NCBI GenBank assembly: GCA_011009095.1
Contig: VTPC01000674.1
Coordinates: forward strand, 1 to 64,000
Reading direction: 5' to 3'
From: Ignelater luminosus
Lineage: Eukaryota > Arthropoda > Insecta > Coleoptera > Elateridae
DNA length: 64,000 nt
Position numbers and translations under genes: made by a program. Below the pieces are notes generated by a model. That model saw nothing but the letters and a program-made list of their open reading frames with translations, did not search any database and was not told the DNA's origin. Shown in pieces: positions 12,936 through 25,800 of this stretch (the stretch's first letter is position 1; the number at the start of each line of letters is the position of its first letter).

Positions 12936-13250
12936 GTTCCTCAGTCTGCTAATAACTGACAAAGGTAAAGTTTCTTGTGATTTTTGTATTGCATATATGC
13001 AATATTGTATTGGAGGGTATGCATATATGGTAGTACACTTGTTACTATGTGATTACTATAACTTGCTCTGGTTGAAAATCACATTTTCAATAGTGATGCA
13101 TCAATTTGTTCCAAGGAATTTTTTTGTGTAACATGCTTTAAAGGTGTATAACCATGACTGCTGTCTTCAGGTTATTTTTACAAAATCTTTTCTGAACACC
13201 AAATTGACAGGTTACAATGAACAATACCAATGACAGGAAGAGTGATTATA

Positions 13251-13681
13251 CTAGAATAGACTGTGCAAGTACTGATATCACGCTCTCTTACTACTTTCCA
13301 AACAAAACATTTTCCTGTGTTAAATTGCCAAAAGAGAAATTTCGAATCTATAAAAAACAGTGTTTATTGTGTTTTACCTAATATATAAATTGTATTGGTA
13401 AGTAATTATAGTTTATTTAAGCAATACCCACTTGACTAGGCTTTGAATATACATTAATCCTCCTTTCTCAGTAAAATGTGATTCATAACTTATCATTAAA
13501 TGATGGAAAATACATCGTTGTAACTTACCTGTATAGTAAGATTAAATAAAACACGATTGAAACATTTTTCTAGAGTTTAAAAGTTATCTTATGGCGTTTA
13601 ACACATGGAAACGATTTGTTTGGAAAGTGGTAACCATGGTAACCAACAAAAGTGACGTAACAATTGCATAGTCTATTGTAG
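13251..13681. repeat. MITE of about 430 bp with long terminal inverted repeats
   Basis: Left end CTAGAATAGACTGTGCAA and right end TTGCATAGTCTATTGTAG are inverted copies. Matching resumes further in at ACTTTCCAAACAAA / TTTGTTTGGAAAGT and TGTGTTAAA / TTTAACACA, giving arms of about 75 bp. No open frame. Confidence 0.65.
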
Positions 13682-16600
13682 TTGTGTTTGTCACAGTTTA
13701 CAAATCAGTACATACTAATTGATTCATCAAACCAAATGTTTCAAAATTTATTAATATTATTGATTTTAAAACTGCGGACATTTTGTGCGAAGGACAGGAC
13801 TCATGATGCAAGGATTTTCCCTGAAAATTAGGGTTATTTGCAGTTATTTTAGATTGTTTGGTACTCCAGAGTTCAGTTAAGGACGTTTTGTCGATTGACA
13901 GTTTCATTTGAAGAAAGCTCTGCTTATTTGCATATTGTGCATCTTGAAATGAGAATGTCAAAGTAGTTTTTCATTACTAATGTGGAAATTTTATTCCAAT
14001 AAAGCACATTTATAATTACCAGTCTACCTTATCTTTAGATAATCCTGCTTGCTGCTTATACCAAGGTGACCAAGAGGTTTGTAACTGAGTTAACATGTTT
14101 GTTTACATCAAAGCCAGCAGAGGTACATTTAAAAATGACTACTAAATACATCATAAGTACACTGTTTATAGTTTAATTATAGTAGTGCTCCACCAAAACA
14201 GTAGTATACTGCTATATCTCTATTTAATTAATCCACATATTCTGTAGTTGTTAGATAGTATCTATTCAATAAGTTATTGATTTGATAAATAATAAAATAC
14301 TGTCATTCGATTGGCTAATGGTAATAACAAAGATATCTTTTTGATAACCATAGATCATGTTCATTAATTATTCTAAGATATGTTAAATAAATTTTTAAAA
14401 AACTTGAAAACTAGCATCTTTATTAATTGGATTATCTTCCTTTTAACAAAATCTAAAAATATATAGTGCTTCCAAAATAGCTAGGATAGTGTTTGTAATT
14501 CACCAGTTTTAAACCACACGAGAACTTGAGAAAAGTTTTTTTTTATGAAAAAATACATGTGTTGTATTGATGAAAAAAGTTGATGAATGATTACATGATT
14601 TTAGTTGCTAAGCATGTTGATATTAAATCTTAGTAACACAGGGTATAACATAACTACAAAACGCAACAGATAGTATTAATCAATATTACATTAATGAGTG
14701 ATTTTTGTTGAATCTGTGAACGTCATGTCTAAAAGTCAATAAAATGCACTTTTATCTTATATTTTGTGAAGATAGAGCCCTAGGTGGTTGTTTAAAAGTA
14801 AAAACTTTACTGCGAAACGATCATGAATAGTATATACATTATTTAATAACATTACAATTGACAACTGAAATATGTTCTAGTTATTAAACATAACCATAAA
14901 TGTGATACATCTAGTATATGTTCTCATTTGCCTTTGTGATATGTAATTCATTTGCTATACTGAATAGCTCCTATACTTAAATTACAGAAGAAATTTTATT
15001 TAAAATGTATATTGCTTGCGCAATGGCAAAATGTAACCCACAAATTTCCAAAAAGGTTGTTTTTCATATTTCGTTGGAATTTTATCTCGCACGTTGTTTA
15101 GACTGTTGTCTAAAGGAGGGTATAGGAGGGAACATTTAATTAGAACCATGAGACCAAAAATGTCAGGCTCATGAAAATAACAGAAGTTTATGGTGTTTTA
15201 CACCCACATGCTGCACAATTAACCAGTATCTTTACAAATATGGTATGATTACTTATAACATTAAAATCACAATTAGAAAAAAAATGCCACTAAAATCAAA
15301 ATCATTATTATCGTCTCCAACTAAAAAATAAAACCACATTCACAAAACATTTACTACCCTATTAAAATAAGCAACTCCCACCCTGAAATGACATCAACAG
15401 GATGATGTTTCTCATCTCATGGGTAATCTACATACAGCAAATGTTCGCTCCTCTACCTCTTCTTTTCTCGTAGCCCATTCCAAAAGGTATTAACTTATGT
15501 TGTGATAAACCATCTTTTGCTCCTATTGTAAATCTAATGATTTGTTTTTTCAACTTATTGCTACTGTGCAAGAAATATACCATATTTGTAACATTTGAAA
15601 TCTTTTTTTTTTTAATTTCATAATGTCAATTTCACTTCAATTAGAATACAACCCTCTTTCCTTTTTAGCAGATATAACTGTAGATTAAAAAATTAGTTAA
15701 ATTGGGTGCAAAGTTATGTATGTTCCTACTTTCTAGTTTGTGTAGTATAAGTTACACAATCATTTAATGGAATTGTTAAAATGTGTTTTTAATTCTTAAT
15801 GCTTCTATTTTATTGCAAATTTGCACAGTTTTGTTTAATAGATGTGTATTTATTTTATAACTTAATATATATTTCTAGAAATTTGAATGTGAGCTTTAGA
15901 AGTTCTTAGTGTATTAAAAAAATGACAAATATTTTTAGAATATTTACACTTAATAAAATATGAATAACCTGGCACCTTATAGTTAGTTTGCACTAATATA
16001 TTCATAAATTGTAATTTAGTTGATGTTCTTCCAGTTCAACTTTCATTTTGGTATTTCCGAATAACTTGAATATTATAACAGTGTCAGATTTATTTAACTA
16101 CTGTGCAATTTGTATATACATATTATATGATAATTATATTTAATAAAGTCATTTCATACAGTTTTGTAAATTTATTTATTATTGTTAAAGTGAAAGAAAG
16201 TTGATGGTAATGGTGATGCCCTCTACACCAAGTGCCACTCAATCGACTGTAAGGAAAGAAAATTGAGTTTTTGTTGATTATTTACTCTACACGGTGTTCT
16301 AGGTGAAGAGGTTTTTTTTTTACAAAAGGCCACTAAAGCGATTGATTTCCATTTATTCAGATCCAAGGTCTAAAATAATTTAGTTTAACTGCCTATTACA
16401 AGACAGCAATGTACCAAACACAAATACATATAAATTATATCCTTTATTATTGCCAACACATAGTACATTAATTGCCACTTGTATATCAAGAAGATTACCA
16501 AATAACACATAAAAGTTTACGTTTCCATCTTCAGAATTCTTATAACTAGTGCTTTATTAAGAAAACATCTTGACAGATAGTAGTTGTACATAAAGAAAGT

Positions 16601-16877
16601 GAAATTACACAAAATAATAAAATTATACAATCTTCCTTTCAAAGGTTACATAACTCCTTACATGACACAGAAAGAAACACAATGATTTCTCTATTTTCAG
16701 TATCTATTTAAAGTGGACATTTTAAAAAAGATTTAGTTTAAAATCAAAATAGCTATCAGTTAAACTAACTGACAAAAAATAGCACATGCACACAGTTGAT
16801 TAAAAAATGATTTGTCCTTTCTAAACATATTTCTCCAGAATGTAAAAATACAGAGAAGATACATACAATCCTTCATC

Positions 16878-19800
16878 TTATGAAGATGGTGGAGGTGGTG
16901 GTGGAGCTGATAAGAGACTACTCATATCAATTCCTGGTGGAGGTGGTGGAGCTGCGCAATTTGCTGGACCGGGAGGCCATGCAAACTGAGCTGCTGGCCA
17001 AGGAGGTGGAATGCTATTACTAGTAGTTGCACCTGGAGGAGGTGGCTGATTATTAGTGCTCATCCAGGGCATTCCCATTTGTGGTGGACTTGATGCACCA
17101 GGTGGAGGTGGTGGTGGCATAATGCCAGGAGGACCTGGTTGCCAACCCATATTTGGACCACCAGCCCATGGAGGTGGTGGCATACCATTCATGGCAGGAT
17201 GCATCATAGCATTAGGCATATTGGGCATTGGAGGTGGCATAAGAGCACGGGGCGCCATTTGTTGTTCAAACATGTTTATTCCTGTTGTATTCTTCTTCTG
17301 AATACTGCCATTTGTAGCAGTACCTGGCGGTGGTGGTCCCTCTCCTAATTCAGCCATAAGGGACATATATTCTTCATCTATTTTGGCTTTATCACCAGCC
17401 TGTGGTGGACCACCTTGCCCAGGTCTTTTCTGTCTACAATCTCTTGCAATGTGACCTGCTGCACCACAGCTTGAGCATACAATATTGTTGGTAACATTAG
17501 GTTTGTCTGGACACTGAAATGAATAAAAATTATTATAAATAACATCATTCTATATGATTAGTTGCAGAAAAATATGCTATTTGGATCTAATATGAACCGA
17601 TTTCAACAAAACTTTAACAATGCTTAGGTTTTACTGAAAGAATAAGTGTATAAAAGAAACTGAATGCTGTAACTCAAATGATTTTTTAATTATCAGCATG
17701 TTAGACCACCCACCACAATTCAATGGAGTAGTACCAGCAGCAACCTTATTCATCACAGCATGTTCATCTAAAAACTTCCCACCCTTAATATCTCGTAAAC
17801 AAATAAAGGGACTGAAATAAGGATAAACACCTCAATTTATGTATGAAGGGGGACATTAGAATACACAATTAACTCGACCGTAGATATTACTGCCAGCATG
17901 CATAACCTCAACATCTTAAATGGCACACTACCACTTGCAATACATCATTGAAAAGAGAATAAAAATAGCAAACTTTTGCTGTAAACAAAATTCAGATTGG
18001 CCTACTTGATCAAAGGTTGCAGCACAAAACATCTTATTTTGTTGATTGATAGACAAAGCTTAGTTTACATTATGAAAAATTTCATTTCCCGTTTTTCTCT
18101 TTTAATTTTAAATCCAACTATAAGTGTTTTAAGCAAACAACAGGTAATTATTATTTGGGCAAACATAATGGCACATAATTGGTTTGAAAACTGTCATGCT
18201 AATTTCAAACTAAATTTGCAAGTAGACTTCCATATACCCGCCTACCACGGATCGGCTCAGTTGAACTGTCAAATTGTCAGGCTTGTTGAGAGGGTCATGG
18301 GGGTACTGAGTTTACGTGCTGGAGAAGCCCCATTCAAAAATTATGAGCATTTTTATAAAGCACTAGTTCCGTCACTTCCGTATTCCTGCCTACCATGGAT
18401 CAGGTTAGTTGAGTTATCATATTATCAGGCTTGTCGAGAGGGTACTGAGTCTAGATGCTGGAGGTGCCATGAAAATTTAACATGCAATTTTATGAGATAA
18501 CCTAACCTAACCTTTAACTTAACTTCTAACCTAAATGCTCATAGCTTTTTAAAAGAGTTTCTCCGGCACCTAGACTCGGTACTCCCGTGACCCTTTCGAC
18601 AAGTCTGACAATATGACACCTCAACTGACCTGATCCATGGTAGGCGAGGATACAGAAGTGGCAAAACCGGTGCTTTACAAAAATGCTCATAACTTTTGAA
18701 TAGGGTACCTCCGGCACCTAGGCTCAGTACTCCCGTGACTATCTCAACAAGCCTGACAACATGACATGACCTTAAAATAAAAATGAAGTTATGGCAAATT
18801 TAATACAGCCATACAACTGTCAAATAATACATATGACTTACAAACATCAAAACTAAGAGAAGGACCATTACACAACTTATACCGTATGTCCATGAAAGAC
18901 AACGCCATATCGGCAAAGGATGTACTCCTACTATGTGATATTACAATCAATCCTTATTTTATTAATGGATGCTCAAATGCAGAAGTTTACTTGGATCTTT
19001 TAAGGGAGGAGATCTGCCCTGCAATAGATGAAATAATGTCAAAGAGCAACCAATATAGTACCAATATGGTAGCTGTCCAGCTCATTGTTCAGCTGTGGTA
19101 AGAGAATTCTTAGATAATACCAAGAACTTGGGTTGGACGCTACAAAGAAATTCAGTAGCCATGCTGGTTGTCCAATTTAGCCCCCAACGATTTCTTCCTG
19201 TGGCCTTATTTAAAATCTAAAGTATACTCTTTGCAAACTCATCCTAATCTAGACTCGCTAAAAGATAAAATTACTGAAGTGTTTTAATATTACACCAAGG
19301 ATAATAGGAAACGTGATGCAAAGTTTTTACAGTAGGTTGGGTCATTGCCTAGCAGTAAATGGCAGATTATTTGAACAATTACTCTGATATTACTGTATCT
19401 ACCTATTTTGTTAAGTTAGATTTTGGTTTAATTGTGTTGTTTTAAAAATTCTGTTCAAATTCTAGTAGTTAATTGTTTTTAATTTATTAAGTTTTGCATT
19501 GACAAGTTTTTCTAATAAAAACTTTTTCTAAGTACCATTTAATCTCAAAAACTGAATTTATACAGAATCTAACCCTATTATGGGTTTAATAGCAAACAGC
19601 AAAAAATATTGTCAAAATGCCGGTCACAACAGGAGTTGATCTCTTGCTGATGCCAACATTGCATCTTTCACATGGTGTGCACTTTTGTGGACTACAGTAT
19701 GTATAATTAGTATGTAATATGTACTATAAAATATGTAAAATTAGAGTAAATAAATTATTATTATTATTATATAGTAGGCCCTACACATGTGGCAATCTGC

Positions 19801-22800
19801 AGGGACCAATTTGTAGGGATCCTACAGACTGCCTTGTGTACAGGCTAATCATCAGATTTTTTGCAACTATCTGATTTTGAGAAGTTGACTTGTCTAGTGT
19901 TATGATATGGAGAGCTCTTTGTCTCCCTTTTCAACATCTCCCATGGTCTCCTCCATACTTGTACTTTCTTCTTCCATTTGTTCAATTTCAATATTTTCTT
20001 CCTCTCTTTTGTCCCTTTTTCTACTATCTACCGATTTACCCCGCTTCGACATCTTTTCAATACTTTTATTTAACTTGCCCTACCACGTTGGGACGCCATT
20101 TTTTATTTATATGTGATACAACACAATGTTTATTGAAAGGTTATAATTATCTTTTATATTTTTACGTTTATAATTTTTTTTTTATGTCAAATAATTTGGC
20201 CAAAAGTCAAATAATTGTGATTAAAGGTTATAATGTGATTATTTTATGCAACTTGGATGATCTTTTATTGATGATCTATAATAATGACACCAGATCAACA
20301 CGTGACCAATCTCTATCAAGTTGACAGTTAATTAATCAAACAATTTTACATTTCCTTTTTATTACTTCAAAAAAAAAGTTTAAAATCTTGTTTTCTATTT
20401 TGAATATCTTCAAATTTAACTTATTTCTTTTTTTATCTACCACCTTTTTTTATTCTTGTTTAACTTCACTTAACCACAACCTTGTTAACTTTACGTTTCC
20501 TGTTCCTTTTCCGCAGATCTCCTTGTTTACATACACCCTTTACCGCGTAGGTCTTCCACTGTTAATGATTATCCAAGCCTCCTCAATATGTCACCGTTCA
20601 GTCCATTGACTGCTTAAGTCCTCACCAAAGACATTTGAACCACACATATCAACGGTTCCATTATTTCTCCATACAATAAAATGTATTAGAATGTGAGTAA
20701 ATGAAATAATGAAGTTACTCTTCGTTGAACTAATTATTTTTTTTTATATCGACCATATTTGTTTAAATGTTCACGAAGATTGCAATTTGGAACTAATATT
20801 AACTTTAACTGAAATGTATTGTTGTCTCTCTCAAAGTTCATAAAATTGGCACTAATCAAGTTATATTCTTTTTGTTTCAATTTATGTTTCAAGTTTATAA
20901 TTTAACTAACATAAACAACATTCACGTTAATTCACGAAGTTGTTCCTTTTTTTTAAATTATATTTTCCATTTTCCCACATCAACAATAAGAAAAATCAGT
21001 AATCAGGATATGCACCATTTTATTAACATCATTCTTTTTAAATATGCTTCTTTTAATACAACTTCAATCATGACAAATGTAATTTTAATTAATAACTTTT
21101 CTTTTCTTTAATAAATTTTAAATAACTTTTCTACATTTCTAAACTCTTTTTAAAAAAATTTTCTCTCCACTTCCTATCAAGAATTATTCAACAAATTCAA
21201 CTTTTTTTTTTTTACATAAACTCCTTATCAATTTTTATCAATAAACAGCTATCATGTAATCATATCATTTAACTAATCTAGAATGTTCATTTTCTTAACT
21301 TATTTACAAATCGTAACTTATATACTATATAATACATTTCCAAATATTTAAAATGTTCAATTTAATTGTTTGATACTTTGTTGTCACATTTTATGTCTTT
21401 AAAATTGAATTTAGTGAAGATCATTGTCATTATTACTTTTTCTTATTTGGGCATCGCTTTAGATTTTTGAATATCATCACACTAGCTACCCAATCACACT
21501 GCTCCCCTCCTTAATTTCCTGCAGATTGTACGGTGTGTAGAGCAATCGAGGACAGTCAGACAATTTTTTATTTATTTTACCATTTGAGAGTGTAGCGAAT
21601 GATCAAATATATTTTTTAAAATGTTTGAAAGAGAAGAAGTACAGATAAATAATAATAATAATATGCTAATAAGGCTATGCCCAATTTTTGGCGTTTTATA
21701 GAAAAGTTCAAGTCAACTAGTTGAAATGTGATATAAATGACCCTGAAGGCCAAACACCAAATGATCTTGGAGACCATACGTCAAATAATTGTGATACAGA
21801 TGATACATGTAAGTTTTTATGTAATCAGGTCAAGTCATCAAGTCAAGCAGCCTAATCAATTTGAGTCAAATACTTTATAGTCTAAGGGAAGAGTAGTGAT
21901 ATATACCACGTTGCTGTGAAGAAAAAACAAGTCATTATTATTGTTTTGTCCAATTTTCTTAAATAAGTCTATAATCAATTCATACAAATTCTTTTTGTAT
22001 CTTTATGTTAATAAACAGTGATTTAAGTCAAGTCTTGTCCCTGTCTACCATAATTCAATTATTAAATTAAATTCTTCACCAAATAAACATTAAATTTTTT
22101 GAAAGTTGAACATTGCTGGAATTTGCATACAATTCTCTATCAAACTGCAGCAAAATTCAATTCAACACCCACATGTAAAAATTAATCTGATGATACGTCT
22201 AGAAAAGCAAAACATCACATAAAAATTTGGACAAATTAAAGATTATTAGATCCAAAAAAAGTGTCCATAGGAAGTGTTGTTGATTTTAAAAATTCCTAGA
22301 GTAAGGAAGTTATGCCCGAAAAACGAAGAATTTCGGTTTTTCACGGTTATTTGAGATTCTTTTAAGATTATTATTGGGTATTAAAATAAGGCCTGGTTCG
22401 AAAAAAATTTACACATCTTTCAAGCTTATTTTCCCATTTATGCATCATTTTAAAATAGCAAGCTATATCGACGAAAAGTAGTCACAGTAACCATTTGCTT
22501 TTGTAGTTGTTAAATGTAAACAGTATTTATTTGTTTCCAAAATGCCAAACCGAGAAAATGAAGTCTGAGAAAAAATTTTGCAATTTTACATTGAATGTTC
22601 CATTTTTTAAAACAGTTAAAAGTGTGGGATGTTGTAAAAAACCGTATATAATGCCATAAAAGAATTCCTTAAATCTTTACAAAGAAACTCCGGTAGTGAA
22701 AGAAAAAGAGGATCCAATAACAAAAGCATTGGAAAAAAGATTCTTGCAACGATTAAAAAAAATCATTCAATGTCGGAGCGAGATATCGCCAAAAAATGTA

Positions 22801-25800
22801 ACACCAGCAGATCAATGGTAACTAGAACTAAAATAAATATTAGAACCTACGTTAAGATCAAAGTGCAAAACAGATCATCACAACAATTTAACATAGCAAC
22901 ACGGCGCTTCCGAAAGCTAAACCAAGAACTGCTAAACAGAACAGATGTTTGCATCGTTATGGATGACAAAACATACATCAAAACAGATTTTGTTACAATT
23001 CCTGGAAAACAATTTTACAGTGCCTATCCAGGAGAGGTTCTAAGTGAGTCAAAAACATTAATTGGAATTGAAAAATTTGGTGTAAAGGAACTCGTATGGC
23101 AAGCAATTCGTCAGCGTGGCAAACAGAGTGGCATTTTTGTGGCTAATAGTACTATAAGCACTGATGTGTACATTAACGAATGCTTGAAAAAAAGGTTACT
23201 TCCTCTCTTAAGAAAGCACACTTCACCTATACTATTTTGGCCTGATTTAACCCCTGTACAATATTTTATATTACACAGAAATGGCTGCAAGATAATAATG
23301 TCTTATGTGCCCAAAGACATAAACCCGCCAAAGGTACCAGAACTAAGATCTGTATAATGATACTGGTCTGTACTTAAAGCAAATTTAAGGAAAAATGGAA
23401 GAACAACAAAATTAGACAGAGATTTCTCTAAAACTGCTAAAAAAGTTAGCGGTAGGATTTCATTTGATATTGTGCAAAATTTATTGGCGCCTATTAAAAA
23501 TAATATTAGAGAATTTTCTAAGAAGGCTTTGAAAAAATAATTCTCTGTAGAACATATTTATTAATTATTATGTAGTTCAATTATCAATAAAATTTTTGTA
23601 AGAAATATATTCACATTGTATTTAAAAATCCAGATATAGTAGTGTAAATTTTTTTCAAACCAGGCCTTATGCAACCTTATATTTCTTGTAGTTTCTAAGA
23701 GTACCTTGACTCTTAAGAGCTCATAAATTCAATTTTTTTCAAAATATGTTTTTTACACCAAACTGTATAATACTTCACTGGGTATCAATCATTCTACTGT
23801 AAAATTAAGAATTTCAATGATGCGAGATTTTCGAATTAAGGCGACGACACGCTATTATTTGGTAACTAATTTTTGGTAAGGCCGTAAGGGCATGTAAAAA
23901 AGTAATTTCAAGTTAATCGACATTACTGTGAAAATAAATTGTTGCAGTGACGAGGCGTCAATGGAATGGAATTCACGGAAACCAACGAAGATTCAAATAG
24001 CACATTTTACGCCGGCGTAATGCCGAGGCGCCCAGCAGTCGCCGGCGGATCGATTTCACCGAACGAAACATCTCCATATTTACGAATTGCCGTCTTTTCT
24101 GATAAAATTGAATATATTTACTAATATTAACTTGAGTAACGAATAATAACAGAGCCTCTGCTGATATTAAAAAAATATAAGGCGCGAATAATTTCACGAA
24201 CACCTATTACGTCGCTAAAATTCTACGTCCATCGGCGCGTATCTACAACCACACCCGAAGGCGGGAAAACTATCGTTATGAATAATTCCGACAGCGAACA
24301 ACCGGCACCACAAGCAAAGAATTTAGTGAAAGTGTCCCTTGGCATAAATTTAAGAGATGAATTTGATACCTATGAGGATTTCGATAAAAAACTAAAGGAA
24401 TTATCAAAAAAGAATTTTGTACATTTCTGGAAAAGAGACTGCCGGACTGTTGAAGGGGCTAAAAAGAAAACTGAAAGATACATTGATCCAAAAATTAAAT
24501 ATTATCAATTAAAATACTCTTGTGTACATGGGGGACGCATGTTTAAGAAAAAGAATGAAACAAGTCAAAGTGCCAAGTTAGTTGTTAATTATAAACGATG
24601 TTTTATTAAAAAAGAAATATCAATATTTGTAACCTAGTTTTTTTCTTGTTTGTTTTTTAGGCAGGAATGTGAAGCTAATTTCTATCTTATTGCAACACCA
24701 GATGGTACCAAACTTTTTGTTAAATCACTTAATAATTATCATAATCACGAAGTATCAGAGGTAATCTTTTTCTAATTTCAAATTTAAGTTAATGAAATAA
24801 TTAATTTTATTTGTTGTATCTTACGTGCATTTTAAAATCAATATTTAATTTAGTGTTAACGTGTTTAGCAATCTTGGAAAATTTGTTTCAAAAGCTGTAG
24901 ATGGTTTACTTAGTATTTATAATTTATTTGCAGTAGGTATTCAATCTATCTCATGTTTATGCACACTGTATTGTTAAAATAGAGCACTTACTTAAAATAT
25001 TTCATGGAAGAAAAATCTAAAAGAGGGCGTCCAAGAAAGAAAACCAAACAAATTAAAGAGGAAGTTGACGATGAATATACTTCTGGATGTTAGTAATTTT
25101 TTAAATTTTATATGTTAATATCAGTTTTTTATCTTCTCTATTTTAGATATATATGGTAAATTTGAATCTGATACAGAAGAAGAAAATATACATCTTGATA
25201 GTACAGCAGATTATTCCATGGGTATGAATGTTCAACAATACGATGGATCAGCTGATCAAAGTGCAATGATACAATACGACTCAAGCTCATGTAACCAAGA
25301 TGTCAATGTTTTACCTTCAACAAAAGATGATGACATTGACCAGTTTCTCAAATACCTTGGGTCAGAAATTAGACAAATTAGAAATAAGAAAGCTATTAAA
25401 ACGTTAAAACGGAAATTTATTGCTTTAGTTCAAAAAGCTCAAGATGAAGAAGATTCTTAGATTCTTTAAATATTATTTTTATATTCTACTAGGAAATAAT
25501 AGATTGTATGATAAGGAATGATATTTGTTTGTTAATTATAATTTGTAAGACTTCAAAATAATGCTGTTGAATTTTACATTTTTTCTATGCATGCAAAATG
25601 ATTTATAAATAAAGTAGTTTAATTGAATAGCTTGCTTGTGTCACGGTCTCTATACTATAAATAATAGCAACATTGTCATACAAATCTTAATTGAGAATCT
25701 ATAAGAGTAAAGTAAAAATAATAAACTAACATAAATAAAAATTATTCTGAAGCCATGTGCAAAATTTGAGATTAATTTATAAAACCATTTAAAAGTAATA

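Larger units (their letters stand above)
8797..16877. other. Gene-poor region between convergent Mob1 and SF1
   Basis: About 8 kb with no convincing gene. The Mob1 3' UTR begins at the left and the SF1 3' UTR lies at the right. A plus-strand AATAAA at about 16146 shows that a very long Mob1 3' UTR cannot be excluded from sequence. Dispersed repeats are listed separately (9010, 10149, 10412, 12098, 12775, 13251). From 13700 to 16800 I see only AT-rich sequence. Candidate SF1 polyadenylation hexamers (minus AATAAA) lie at 16553-16558 and 16443-16448. Confidence 0.4.

Noticed and set aside
17056..17348. Plus-strand open frames rich in Gly/Ile opposite the SF1 C terminus
   Set aside because: Antisense shadow of the proline-rich SF1 exon. 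Composition follows the PPPPPG codons.
18501..18513. Interstitial telomere repeat (CCTAA)
   Set aside because: Only about two and a half copies, which is not enough to call telomeric DNA on its own.
19890..20324. 144-codon plus-strand frame rich in Phe/Leu/Tyr/Pro
   Set aside because: T/C-rich composition with no domain pattern, most likely chance.
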